From: CAXMRP01 sp965216515
Lineage (GTDB): Bacteria > Pseudomonadota > Alphaproteobacteria > Rhizobiales > Afifellaceae
Length of the DNA stretch: 64,000 nucleotides
Assembly: GCA_965216515.1 (NCBI GenBank)
Contig: OZ244173.1
Coordinates: 496,001-560,000, forward strand
Direction of reading: 5' to 3'
Both the position numbers and the translations under genes were made by a program. The notes beneath the pieces are model-generated. The model was not told the DNA's origin, searched no databases, and saw nothing but the letters and a program-made list of their open reading frames with translations. Shown in pieces: positions 1-8,872 of the stretch (position 1 is its first letter; each line of letters begins with the position of its first letter).

Positions 1-86
1 ACGGCACCGACCCGATGGTGGAAGTGGCGGGCCGATCCCGGTACATGTCGGTTTCTGGAACTGGAATATGATTCGGTGAAATCGCG

Positions 87-665
87 ATGTTGTTGCTCGT
101 TGTCGGTCTGTTGCTGTTCCTGGGCGTTCATTCGATCCGTATCATGGCGGATGAGTGGCGCACCCAGGTGATCGCCCGCGGCGGTGAAAAACGATACAAG
201 GGCATCTACGCCCTGATGTCCGTTGTCGGCCTTGTCCTGATCGTCGTCGGTTACGGTCTGGCGCGGAATGCCCCGGTGCTGCTTTGGTCGCCGCCCAATT
301 GGACCATCCATACAAATTGGCTGATCACCTTTGTGGCCTTCATCATCTTTTCGCTTGCCAACAGGCCGGGCGGCCCGCTCAAGGTGGCGCTTCGGCATCC
401 CATGGTGATCGCCGTTTCCTTGTGGGCGTTCGGTCATCTGTTGGCCAACGGTACCTTGGCCGACCTTCTGTTGTTCGGCGGCTTTCTGGGCTGGTCGCTT
501 CTAGCCTGGCGGGCCGCATTGTCCCGCGACAGGGCCGCCGGCACCGTGCCGGTGCCGGGTCCCTGGTCCCGCGATATCGGCCCGGCCATTGCCGGTGTGG
601 CGCTGTGGCTGCTGTTTTTCTACTTTGCCCACGAATGGCTTTTCGGCGTTAGTCCCCGGGGGTAG
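87..665 (+). CDS. NnrU family integral membrane protein
   Basis: A 192-residue, strongly hydrophobic protein. The N-terminus is a membrane segment followed by a conserved-looking HSIRIMADEWR stretch, and four to five further hydrophobic segments follow, up to the C-terminal WLLFFYFAHEWLFG. This layout and length match the NnrU family, named for a gene linked to nitric-oxide/nitrite reduction; the biochemical role of the family is not settled. No denitrification genes lie in the window, so a role in NO metabolism cannot be inferred here. The ATG at 87 lies near the window edge, so the upstream context is incomplete. Confidence 0.8.
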   Translation: MLLLVVGLLLFLGVHSIRIMADEWRTQVIARGGEKRYKGIYALMSVVGLVLIVVGYGLARNAPVLLWSPPNWTIHTNWLITFVAFIIFSLANRPGGPLKVALRHPMVIAVSLWAFGHLLANGTLADLLLFGGFLGWSLLAWRAALSRDRAAGTVPVPGPWSRDIGPAIAGVALWLLFFYFAHEWLFGVSPRG

Positions 666-883
666 ATTGCCAGCACCTGCCGCCGGTATCCCCGTATCGA
701 CCGCAGGGTGCTGAGCGCGGCAAAATCCGCTGCCGATCCGTTGCGCCGGACGGGTAAAGCCGATAGGGTCCGCGCCGCAATCGAACCGGCAATCGCGCGG
801 CGCGGCACAATGCCCGCCGACCAGATTTCTCCATGCGGCGCGAAACCGCGTACCGCGACAACCAGGCACCGAAATCGCCGCCC

Positions 884-1576
884 ATGGCCCAAGACGACAA
901 CACCTCCGATCAGTTTATTCGCGAAGTTGACGAAGAACTGCGCCGCGACCAGATCGCCGATATTTGGAAGCGGTACGGCCGCTATATAATCGCCGCGTGC
1001 GTGCTCGTGGTTGCAATAACCGCCGGTTTCCGCGGCTACGACTGGTGGCAGGCCAAAACGGCTGCCGAGCGGGGCGATGCCTACCTCGATGCGCTGGAGG
1101 CCCGCGAACAGGGCAACAGACAGGCGGCTGAGGAATTGTTGTCGGGTCTCGCCGAAACCGGTGGCGGCTATGGCGTTCTGGCCCGGTTTCAAAAAGCGGC
1201 CGCCGATCTCGATGCCGGCGATCCTCTGGCGGCGATTGCCGGCTATGACGCGCTCGCCGCCGACACCGCCGTGGAGGCAAACCTGCGTGATCTTGCCCGC
1301 CTGCGCGGGGCGCTCGTCGCCCTCGACCGCGGCGATGGCGCCGGTGCCGCAACACGGGTGGAGGAACTGGCCGTTGTCGGCAACCCGTGGCGCCACGCTG
1401 CGCGCGAGATATTGGGCACGATCGCCTACACCGACAAACGGCTGGATGAAGCCCGCGACCTGTTCGCGCAGATTCAAAGCGATGCCGAGGCGCCGTCCGG
1501 CTTGCGTGATCGGGCCAACGTCATGATTTCGCTGATCGATGGTATGCTGGCACCGGAATCCGAGGTCACACAATAG
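884..1576 (+). CDS. YfgM-like membrane-anchored tetratricopeptide protein
   Basis: A 230-residue protein with a charged cytoplasmic N-terminus (about 1-30), one transmembrane helix (about 35-55, IIAACVLVVAITAGF) and a helical TPR-like periplasmic domain rich in Ala/Glu/Arg. In Proteobacteria YfgM-type proteins work with the Sec translocon and periplasmic chaperones. The position just before bamB and der reproduces the yfgM-bamB-der order known from other Proteobacteria. I chose the internal ATG at 884, which gives MAQDDNTSDQF, because the 17 residues upstream of it look non-coding and the family begins with a short acidic segment before the TM helix. The family is clear; the exact role in this organism is inferred. 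Confidence 0.82.
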   Translation: MAQDDNTSDQFIREVDEELRRDQIADIWKRYGRYIIAACVLVVAITAGFRGYDWWQAKTAAERGDAYLDALEAREQGNRQAAEELLSGLAETGGGYGVLARFQKAAADLDAGDPLAAIAGYDALAADTAVEANLRDLARLRGALVALDRGDGAGAATRVEELAVVGNPWRHAAREILGTIAYTDKRLDEARDLFAQIQSDAEAPSGLRDRANVMISLIDGMLAPESEVTQ

Positions 1577-1675
1577 CCCGATTGTGGGCATTGACCATCC
1601 CTGTTCGGCGAGCGGGACATATCGGCCGGCTTCGGCATCCGTTGCAGAGTCCCTCCCGTGGAAGGATTTGATCGT

Positions 1676-3010
1676 ATGACACGATTTTCAGGCGCACCCA
1701 CCGCAATTGCTTTGGCACTGACCGCGACGCTCCTTGCCGGTTGCCTGTCGGTTCCCACTTCGATCTCCGATGTCATTCCGTTTGGAAATCGCAAGGAAGA
1801 GATCGTACCGGGCGAACGGCGCCCGGCGCTTCCCTCCGCGGTCGATGACGTGGCCGGCGGCACCGCGTCGATCGGGCCGGCGAAATCGCTGTCCGACTGG
1901 TCCCAGCCCGGCGGCAATGCGGCCAATGCGCCCGGTCATGTGGCTTTGGCGGCCGGTGGCAATTCCTCGGTGTTCCGGGCGCGTGTTCTGGATGGCGGCA
2001 AAAAGGCCGTGCGTGCGTCCGCGCCGCCGCTCGTCCATGGCGGCCAGATATTCGTCTACAGCGCCACCGGAACCGTTTCCGGCCTGTCCGGCGGCGGCGG
2101 TCGTTCGTGGTCGGTATCGCTGAAACCCGAAAAGGAAAAGAGCGCCGTGCCCGGTGGCGGCATCGCGGCATCCGGCGGCACGATTTTCGCGGCGACCGGT
2201 TATGGCGAGCTCGCCGCCCTGGCTGCCGCCAACGGTGGAAAGATCTGGTCCTATGACCTCGGCGCGCCGGCCCGTTCCGCACCCACGGCGGCGGGCGGCA
2301 AGGTTTATGTTGTGACGGTCACCAACGTGTTGCATGCCGTCGACATTGCCGATGGAACCCAAAGCTGGACCTATCCCGGAATTCCTGAAATGGCTGGAGT
2401 GCTGTCCGGCGCCAGCCCCGCTGTCGCCGGCAACACGGTCGTGGTTCCCTATTCATCGGGTGAAGTCACGGCATTCAGCGCCGGCGATGGCTCGCTGAAA
2501 TGGGCCGACGCCGTCATCAGGGCCAGCCGCACCCGCGCCATATCGGGATTGACGGATGTCGCGGCGAGCCCTGTCATTGTCGATGGCGTGGTGTTCGCGA
2601 CTGGCGTTGCCGGCCGCACCATCGCCGTCAAATTGGCCAGCGGCGAGCGGATTTGGGAGAAAAACATCGGCAGCGCGGCGACACCGGCCGTTTCAGGCAA
2701 TGCGGTGTTCCTGATCGACCTCGATGACAACATGGTTGCCCTGGACCGCCGCAACGGCAATGTGCTCTGGCGTACGGCGCTGCCGGTCATCCGCAAGAAG
2801 CGGTTTCATTCCACATGGACCGGCCCGACTCTGGCCGGCGGATCCCTGTGGGCCGTTTCCAATGACAAGCAGCTTCTGGCCGTCGATCCGGCGACAGGGC
2901 AGTTGCTTGGCGAACGCCGGTTGCAGGCCGCCGCCTATCAGAAGCCGATCGCCGTTGCCGGCCGGCTTTATGTGCTGTCGGGCGACGGGGCGCTTACCGC
3001 CTATCAATAA
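1676..3010 (+). CDS. bamB: Outer membrane assembly lipoprotein BamB
   Basis: A 444-residue lipoprotein: the signal peptide ends in the lipobox LAGC at residues 20-23, followed by a PQQ-like eight-bladed beta-propeller. Blade motifs are visible as repeated G-x-(I/V)-x-W or G-x-x-L-W segments (GGKIWSYD, GTQSWTYP, GSLKWAD, GERIWEK, GNVLWRT). BamB is a periplasmic, outer-membrane-anchored scaffold of the BAM complex that inserts beta-barrel proteins. The ATG at 1676 has a GGAAGG ribosome site about ten bases upstream and gives a normal signal peptide; the in-frame ATG at 1658 would add six residues. It lies between the yfgM-like gene and der. It would act on barrels such as LptD, encoded further along. 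Confidence 0.9.
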   Translation: MTRFSGAPTAIALALTATLLAGCLSVPTSISDVIPFGNRKEEIVPGERRPALPSAVDDVAGGTASIGPAKSLSDWSQPGGNAANAPGHVALAAGGNSSVFRARVLDGGKKAVRASAPPLVHGGQIFVYSATGTVSGLSGGGGRSWSVSLKPEKEKSAVPGGGIAASGGTIFAATGYGELAALAAANGGKIWSYDLGAPARSAPTAAGGKVYVVTVTNVLHAVDIADGTQSWTYPGIPEMAGVLSGASPAVAGNTVVVPYSSGEVTAFSAGDGSLKWADAVIRASRTRAISGLTDVAASPVIVDGVVFATGVAGRTIAVKLASGERIWEKNIGSAATPAVSGNAVFLIDLDDNMVALDRRNGNVLWRTALPVIRKKRFHSTWTGPTLAGGSLWAVSNDKQLLAVDPATGQLLGERRLQAAAYQKPIAVAGRLYVLSGDGALTAYQ

Positions 3011-3085
3011 TCCGCACCGGCTGGCCGCGGCCGCTGGACAGGCGGATCCGCGGACCTAACGGTATCGGGGTCTGGGACCTTTGAC

Positions 3086-4519
3086 GTGACCTTCACAATT
3101 GCCATTGTCGGCCGACCCAATGTCGGCAAGTCGACGCTGTTCAATCGCCTCGTCGGCCAGCGGCTGGCGTTGGTCGACAACCGCCCCGGCGTGACCCGTG
3201 ACCGCCGCCAGGGCGAGGGTCGGCTGGGCGAACTGAAGTTCACCGTCATGGATACGGCCGGCTACGAGGATGTCCGCGACAACAGCCTGGAAGCCCGCAT
3301 GCGCCGCCAATCCGAAGCGGCAATCGCCGACGCCGATCTGTGCCTCTTGGTGATCGATGCCCGCACCGGCCTGGTGCCTGCTGACAAGGCGTTTGCGGCG
3401 CTTGTCCGGGCTTCTGGCAAACCGGTCGTTCTGGTGGCCAACAAGGCGGAGGGCCGGGCGGCCGAGACCGGTATTCTGGAATCCTACGCACTCGGCCTTG
3501 GCGACCCGATCGCGATTTCCGCCGAACACGGAACGGGCATGGCGGATCTCTACCAGGTGATTGCCGCGGCGATTGCCGGCGCCGCCGCGCTGCCCGCTGC
3601 TGGCGATACTGGCGATTCTGGCGATTCTGGCGATACCGGCGATTCTGGCGGGCCGGAAACCGAAGGTGACGCCGACGGTCCGCCCGGGCGGCAAAAGCCG
3701 ATCCGCATCGCCATCGTCGGCCGGCCCAATGCCGGAAAATCGACATTGATCAACAAAATGATCGGTCAGGAGCGGCTCCTGACAGGTCCGGAAGCTGGGA
3801 TCACCCGCGATGCCATTTCCGTCGACTGGACATGGCGGGACGGGTCCTTCCGCCTTTTCGACACCGCCGGCCTGCGCCGCAAGGCGCGGGTTCGCGACAA
3901 GTTGGAAAAATTGTCTGTCGCCGACGCCCTGCGCGCCATCAGATTTGCCGAAGTGGTTATCCTCGTGCTGGATGTCTCCGCGCCGCTCGAAAAACAGGAC
4001 CTGCAGATCGCCGATCTCGTTGCCGAGGAAGGGCGCGCGCTTGTACTCGCCTTAAACAAATGGGATCTGGCGACCGGTGGCGATGCCCGGCTGAAGGAAA
4101 TCCGTGCCGATCTTGCCGAAACCCTGCAACAGGTGCGTGGCGTTGCGCTGGTTCCGGTTTCTGCATTGACGGGGCAAGGCCTCGATCGGCTGATGCAGAC
4201 GGTAATGGCGGCCCACGACACCTGGAATCGGCGCTTGCCGACGGCCGGGCTCAATCGCTGGCTGGCGGAGATGGTCGCCCGCCATCCGCCGCCTGCGGCC
4301 TCCGGCCGCCGTATCCGGCTAAAATATGTCAGTCAGACCGCGACCCGTCCGCCCACCTTCTATCTCGCCTGCTCCCGCCCGGATGCCCTTCCCGACGCCT
4401 ACCGCCGGTACCTTGTCAATTCGTTGCGCGAGACGTTCGATCTCCAGGGTGTGCCGATCCGTCTGATGCTGCGCAAGCGCCAAAACCCTTACGCATCGCG
4501 TGGCCGCAAGGCCGGATGA
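3086..4519 (+). CDS. der: Ribosome-assembly GTPase Der (EngA)
   Basis: A 477-residue double GTPase starting with GTG. The first G domain opens with GRPNVGKST (about residues 9-17) and the second with GRPNAGKST (about 211-219). Each is followed by a DTAG switch II motif and an NKxE/NKWD specificity motif (NKAEG, NKWDL). The C-terminal KH-like domain is basic and ends RKRQNPYASRGRK. Der is an essential factor for maturation of the 50S subunit. The linker between the G domains (about 172-190) is a low-complexity run of G-D-S/T-G units encoded by a 9-bp tandem repeat at about 3601-3655. It follows bamB, as in many Proteobacteria, and ends four bases before the stop of the convergent SDR gene. Confidence 0.97.
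   Translation: MTFTIAIVGRPNVGKSTLFNRLVGQRLALVDNRPGVTRDRRQGEGRLGELKFTVMDTAGYEDVRDNSLEARMRRQSEAAIADADLCLLVIDARTGLVPADKAFAALVRASGKPVVLVANKAEGRAAETGILESYALGLGDPIAISAEHGTGMADLYQVIAAAIAGAAALPAAGDTGDSGDSGDTGDSGGPETEGDADGPPGRQKPIRIAIVGRPNAGKSTLINKMIGQERLLTGPEAGITRDAISVDWTWRDGSFRLFDTAGLRRKARVRDKLEKLSVADALRAIRFAEVVILVLDVSAPLEKQDLQIADLVAEEGRALVLALNKWDLATGGDARLKEIRADLAETLQQVRGVALVPVSALTGQGLDRLMQTVMAAHDTWNRRLPTAGLNRWLAEMVARHPPPAASGRRIRLKYVSQTATRPPTFYLACSRPDALPDAYRRYLVNSLRETFDLQGVPIRLMLRKRQNPYASRGRKAG
3601..3655 (+). repeat. 9-bp tandem repeat in the Der interdomain linker
   Basis: About five to six imperfect copies of a nine-base unit (GGCGATWCT) lie in frame in der and encode repeated Gly-Asp-Ser/Thr triplets in the flexible linker between the two GTPase domains. 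The unit is a multiple of three, so copy-number change would preserve the reading frame. Confidence 0.85.
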
Positions 4520-4523
4520 GCAA

Positions 4524-5276
4524 TCACCGAATCCGGGCCGGAGCGCGAAAATCACGCCATGTCCTGCTCGGAAGATCGAATATCTGACCGGTCCGGTCGA
4601 ATTCCGCTCCCGCCATGGCGACCAGATGCGGTGCCAGCGTGGAAGGGTGCGCGACCGAGGCCGGAGTTTCCCCGGGCCGCGCCTGAGCGCGGAGCGCGGT
4701 GCGCAACGGGCCGGGCTCCACCAGCGATACCCGGATACCGGTCTTGATCACTTCCGCCGCATAGGTTCGGGCGAGCGCATCAAGCGCTGCCTTGGACGCC
4801 GAATAGGCGCTCCAGAAAGGCCGGCATTTGCTCGCCGCGCCCGACGAAATGAAGATCACCCGCCCGGCATCCGATTGACGCAGCAAGGGATCCAGCGCCC
4901 GGATCAACCGCCAGTTGGCCGTCACGTTGACAGCCAATACATCCTCCCAGACATCGGGCGGGATGTGACCGGTTGGCGACAACTGGCCGAGGATACCGGC
5001 ATTGCCGAGCAGGACATCCAGCCGGCCCCACCGTTCGAAAATCCTGGCCCCCAGCCGGTCGATTGCCGGCATGTCTTTCAGGTCGATCGGCACCAGTGTC
5101 GCCGAACCGCCGCCGGCCCGGATTTCGTCGTCGAGCTCCTCCAGCCCGCCCACCGTTCGTGCCACGGCGACGACATGGGCGCCGGCCCGGGCAAAGGCCA
5201 GTGCGGCGTGATAGCCGATGCCCCGTGAGGCGCCGGTGACAACGGCAATGCGGCCATCCAGTACTGTATCACTCAT
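4524..5276 (-). CDS. SDR family NAD(P)-dependent oxidoreductase
   Basis: A 250-residue classical short-chain dehydrogenase. The cofactor loop TGASRGIG is near residues 15-22, NAG at about 91-93, and the catalytic Ser-Tyr-Lys set appears as FISSG plus YSASK (about 157-161). After the EPGPLRT segment the C-terminus loosely matches SDRs acting on hydrophobic alcohols or ketones, but the substrate cannot be read from sequence. It is the last gene of the dnaB-to-purF run (42 bp after the purF stop) and converges on der with a four-base gap. An equivalent SDR next to purF is common in Hyphomicrobiales. Confidence 0.88.
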   Translation of the reverse strand: MSDTVLDGRIAVVTGASRGIGYHAALAFARAGAHVVAVARTVGGLEELDDEIRAGGGSATLVPIDLKDMPAIDRLGARIFERWGRLDVLLGNAGILGQLSPTGHIPPDVWEDVLAVNVTANWRLIRALDPLLRQSDAGRVIFISSGAASKCRPFWSAYSASKAALDALARTYAAEVIKTGIRVSLVEPGPLRTALRAQARPGETPASVAHPSTLAPHLVAMAGAEFDRTGQIFDLPSRTWRDFRAPARIR

Positions 5277-5318
5277 TGCAATCTCGTCGGGCGGGCGGGA
5301 AACGGCTTTCCCGAACGT

Positions 5319-6758
5319 CTAGCCGGTTTCGGCAAGCAGGCTGAGTTGGCGCACTTCGGCCGGTCCGTGGTGGTCGGTGAGTCGGGTCGGATAGTCGCCG
5401 GTGAAGCAGGCATCGCAAAATTGGGGATATTGATGATCGCGAAACGCCTCGCCAACGGCCCGGTAGAGGCCATCGATGGAGAGGAACGCCAGGCTGTCGA
5501 CCCCGATGCTGGCCGCCATCTGTTCCGGTGTTTGGGTGGAGGCCATGAGCTTCGCCCGTTCCGGCGTGTCGACCCCGTAAAAACACGGATCGGTCGTCGG
5601 CGGGCTGGCGATCCGCATATGAACCTCGCTGGCGCCGGCGTCGCGCACCATTTCGACGATTTTCGTGGATGTTGTGCCGCGTACGATGGAGTCGTCCACC
5701 AGGACCACACGCTTGTTCCTTAGGATCGCCGAATTGGCGTTGTGCTTCAGCTTCACACCCATGTGCCGGATGGCATCGCTCGGTTCAATAAATGTACGCC
5801 CGACATAATGATTGCGGATAATGCCGAGGTCGAAGGGCAGGCCGGTTGCCTGGGCAAATCCGATTGCCGCCGGCGTGCCGCTGTCCGGCACGGGCACGAC
5901 GAGATCGGCGGCGGCCGGTGCTTCCTTTGCAAGTTCCGCGCCGATGCGCTTGCGTGTCTCGTACACGCTCGCCGCGCCGATGATGGAGTCCGGCCGGGCG
6001 AAATAGACATGTTCGAAAATGCAGAACCGCGAGCGCGCGGCGACGAAAGGCTTGCGCGTGTCCAGCCCCTCATCCGTGACAATCACCATCTCGCCGGGTT
6101 CGATCTCCCGCACCAGGCTGGCGCCGATGATATCGAGCGCGCAGGTTTCCGATGCCAGCACGGGTGCGCCATCAAGATCGCCGAGCACCAGCGGCCGAAC
6201 GCCGAGCGGATCGCGGCAGCCGATCAGTTTCTTTTCCGACAGCGCCACCAGGGAATAGGCGCCTTCGACCTGGGACAGGGCGTCGGTCAGCCGGTTGATC
6301 AGGTTGCCGCGATCGCTTGTTGCTGTCAGGTGGATCAGTGTTTCGGTATCCGAGGTCGACTGGAAGATCGAGCCGCGCTGTTGCAGCCGGCGCTGAAGCG
6401 TGCGGGCGTTGGTCAGATTGCCATTGTGGGCGACCGCGAAGCCGCCGGCGGCAAATTCCGCAAACATCGGCTGGACGTTGCGAAGCACCGGCGCACCCGA
6501 TGTGGAATAGCGGTTGTGGCCGATGGCCCGGTCGCCCTTCAGACGGGCGATCACGCTCGGCCGGGTAAACTTGTCGCCAACGAGACCGATATGCCGTTCG
6601 ATGAAAAACTGGCTGCCGTCAAAGCTGACGACGCCGGCAGATTCCTGTCCGCGGTGTTGCAGCGCATGCAGGCCCAGTGCCGTCAAAGTCGCCGCATCGG
6701 GATGGCCGAATATGCCGAAAACCCCGCATTCGTCATGAAATCCGCTGCGGTCCGTCAT
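5319..6758 (-). CDS. purF: Amidophosphoribosyltransferase
   Basis: A 479-residue enzyme for the first committed step of purine synthesis, converting PRPP and glutamine to phosphoribosylamine. A ten-residue propeptide precedes the nucleophilic Cys11 (DECGVFGIFGH), as in types processed at the N-terminus. The PRPP-binding loop VVLVDDSIVRGTT lies near 350. Cysteines in PCFYGVDTP and in CDACF near the C-terminus, with the CIFEHVYFARPDS cysteine, match the ligands of the 4Fe-4S cluster in the Bacillus-type enzyme, so an iron-sulfur form is likely (inference from family). It follows cvpA by 17 bp, the classical cvpA-purF pairing. Confidence 0.97.
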   Translation of the reverse strand: MTDRSGFHDECGVFGIFGHPDAATLTALGLHALQHRGQESAGVVSFDGSQFFIERHIGLVGDKFTRPSVIARLKGDRAIGHNRYSTSGAPVLRNVQPMFAEFAAGGFAVAHNGNLTNARTLQRRLQQRGSIFQSTSDTETLIHLTATSDRGNLINRLTDALSQVEGAYSLVALSEKKLIGCRDPLGVRPLVLGDLDGAPVLASETCALDIIGASLVREIEPGEMVIVTDEGLDTRKPFVAARSRFCIFEHVYFARPDSIIGAASVYETRKRIGAELAKEAPAAADLVVPVPDSGTPAAIGFAQATGLPFDLGIIRNHYVGRTFIEPSDAIRHMGVKLKHNANSAILRNKRVVLVDDSIVRGTTSTKIVEMVRDAGASEVHMRIASPPTTDPCFYGVDTPERAKLMASTQTPEQMAASIGVDSLAFLSIDGLYRAVGEAFRDHQYPQFCDACFTGDYPTRLTDHHGPAEVRQLSLLAETG

Positions 6759-6775
6759 GATTGGGTTCCGTGGGT

Positions 6776-7384
6776 TTACTGGCCGGTGTTGTTGAGGACT
6801 TGCCGCGCCAGCGCGTTCTGGTCGCCCGGCTGATAGGTCCTGGAAGATCGGTCGGCGTCCGCGGCGCGGTCTGCGTCATCTTGCCGGAACCGTTCCATGA
6901 TTTCCGCTTCGGGATCTTCCGGCAGGGCATTGATGATGTCGCTGCCGATGGCGTCGAGCCAGGGTTTGGACTTCGCCTGGGCAATCCAGACCGGCTGCTT
7001 GTCCTCCGCCATGAAGAAATTGAGGAACAAGACGCCGATCACCACCAGGATCACGCCGCGCCCGACCCCGAACAGGAATCCCAGCGTCCGATCGAGCGGA
7101 CCGGCCTTGGAATCGAGGATGAAATCGGAAATCCGCATGGTGATGATGGACACGACGATCAGCGTTGCAAAGAAAATGCCGACGACCGTCACACCCAGCG
7201 CGACCGTATCGTCGCTGATATAGCGCTGTGCGTAGGGCAATACCGGTTCCCAGAAGAAATAGGCCGCCGCCGCCGCCGCGATCCACGATGCGATGGAAAA
7301 CACCTCGCGCGTGAAACCCCGGATCATCGCCAGGCCCGCCGATACCAGAACCACGAAGATCAAAATGCCGTCGAGAATGGTCAT
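6776..7384 (-). CDS. cvpA: CvpA family membrane protein
   Basis: A 202-residue protein with four predicted membrane helices in its first 140 residues (ILIFVVLVSAGLAMI, IASWIAAAAAAYFF, TLIVVSIITMRI and a helix ending VLFLNFFM) and a soluble C-terminal tail rich in Asp/Arg. CvpA is named for colicin V production and is associated with envelope stress and inner-membrane integrity; its mechanism is unknown. The ATG at 7384 gives MTILDG, the usual start of the family, with GGAGG about twelve bases upstream; an in-frame start eleven codons earlier is possible but less likely. Confidence 0.9.
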   Translation of the reverse strand: MTILDGILIFVVLVSAGLAMIRGFTREVFSIASWIAAAAAAYFFWEPVLPYAQRYISDDTVALGVTVVGIFFATLIVVSIITMRISDFILDSKAGPLDRTLGFLFGVGRGVILVVIGVLFLNFFMAEDKQPVWIAQAKSKPWLDAIGSDIINALPEDPEAEIMERFRQDDADRAADADRSSRTYQPGDQNALARQVLNNTGQ

Positions 7385-7486
7385 GTCGTTCGGGCGCCTC
7401 CGCCCATCCCAGTCCATTGGCCGCCAAACGGCCGTGTTGCGGTCCTCCGGCCCCGCTCCCCCGCGATCGCGGCGCGCGGATCCGAA

Positions 7487-8872
7487 TCACGTGGGGCGAC
7501 CGTTTTCGGTTTCCAATGCCCCGGCAAAATACGCAACAAGATCACCAAGCCTGCCGATCGGCGTTTGCTCAACGTCCGGTGCATCGCCATCGCCGCTGCC
7601 GGCGGGGAGCACTGCACCGGTGAACCCGAGCTTCTTCGCCTCCCTCAGGCGTGTCTCCGTCCGCGGCACTGGCCGAACAGCGCCGGACAGGCTTATTTCG
7701 CCGAAATATACCGTCTCGGCAGGTGCCGCAACCCCGCTTCGCGCAGAGATCAGGGCGGCGGCGACCGCAAGATCGGCCGCCGGTTCGGAAAGGCGCATGC
7801 CACCGGCAATATTGAGATAGACATCGGCCGAACCGAAACGCAGCCCGCAACGCGATTCAAGCACAGCCAGGATCATCGACAACCGTCCGGAATCCCAGCC
7901 CACGACGGCGCGGCGCGGTGTCCCGAGCGCCGATTCGGCCACCAGCGCCTGCACCTCGACCAGTATCGGCCGCGATCCCTCCAGCGAGGCCAGAACCGCC
8001 GAACCGGGGCTCTGGCCGGTCCGGTCGCCGATAAACAGCTCCGAAGGGCTTTCGACTTCCACGAGCCCACCCCCCGTCATCTCGAAGAGGCCGATCTCTC
8101 CGACCGGCCCGAACCGGTTTTTCACGGTTCGCAGAATACGGTACTGGTGGCCGCTGTCGCCTTCGAAATACAGCACCGCATCAACCATGTGTTCGACCAC
8201 GCGCGGCCCGGCGATCTGACCGTCCTTGGTCACATGACCGACCAGAACGACGACCGTACCGGTCGCCTTGGCATGGCGGATCAGCGCCTGCGTGGCCGTG
8301 CGGACCTGGGTCACGGTGCCCGGTGCGCTTTCGGCGAGATCGCTCCACAGCGTCTGGATGGAATCGATAACGATCAGATCCGCGTGGCCGGCTGATTTGA
8401 CGCTCGCCAGAATGTCTTCAACGCGCGTTTCGGCGACCAGCTTCACCGGAGCGTCACGCAGTTCCAGCCGTTCGGCGCGCATGCGCACCTGCTCAACGGC
8501 TTCCTCGCCCGAAACATAGACGACCTTGGCCCCCTTGCGTGCGGTCAGTGCGGCGATTTGCAGCAACAGCGTCGACTTGCCGATACCGGGATCGCCGCCG
8601 ATCAGAAGCGCTGACCCCGCGACAAAGCCGCCGCCGATGACATGATCGAATTCGGCGATACCCGCCGCCAGTCGCGCCACGGCTTCGGTCGGGCCTGACA
8701 GGGACAGAAGCTCGCGCGCGGTGCCGCGCCCGAGCGCCGATTTTCCCGGCGCCTGGCCGGCCGCCTCCTCCTGCAGCGTGTTCCAGGCGTTGCAGGCTTC
8801 GCAGCGGCCTTGCCATTTTGCCGCGATCGCACCGCAATTGCTGCACACATAGGTCGCCCGCGCCCTGTTCAT
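7487..8872 (-). CDS. radA: DNA repair protein RadA
   Basis: A 461-residue RadA/Sms protein. The N-terminal four-cysteine zinc finger (CSNCG ... CEAC, residues 10-29) precedes a RecA-like ATPase with Walker A GGDPGIGKST (about 95-104) and the RadA-specific KNRFG motif (about 255). The C-terminal third is the Lon-protease-like domain. RadA promotes branch migration and processing of recombination intermediates. Its ATG overlaps the alr stop as ATGA, implying translational coupling. About 100 bp separate it from cvpA downstream. Confidence 0.97.
   Translation of the reverse strand: MNRARATYVCSNCGAIAAKWQGRCEACNAWNTLQEEAAGQAPGKSALGRGTARELLSLSGPTEAVARLAAGIAEFDHVIGGGFVAGSALLIGGDPGIGKSTLLLQIAALTARKGAKVVYVSGEEAVEQVRMRAERLELRDAPVKLVAETRVEDILASVKSAGHADLIVIDSIQTLWSDLAESAPGTVTQVRTATQALIRHAKATGTVVVLVGHVTKDGQIAGPRVVEHMVDAVLYFEGDSGHQYRILRTVKNRFGPVGEIGLFEMTGGGLVEVESPSELFIGDRTGQSPGSAVLASLEGSRPILVEVQALVAESALGTPRRAVVGWDSGRLSMILAVLESRCGLRFGSADVYLNIAGGMRLSEPAADLAVAAALISARSGVAAPAETVYFGEISLSGAVRPVPRTETRLREAKKLGFTGAVLPAGSGDGDAPDVEQTPIGRLGDLVAYFAGALETENGRPT

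Noticed and set aside
2..79. Possible 3' end of a gene upstream of nnrU (frame ending at a TGA at 77-79)
   Set aside because: Only about 25 codons are visible, two frames are equally open, and I recognise no family, so it cannot be supported.
6761..8395. A 544-codon plus-strand open frame
   Set aside because: It lies antisense to cvpA and radA, both certain genes; it is a shadow frame caused by high GC.
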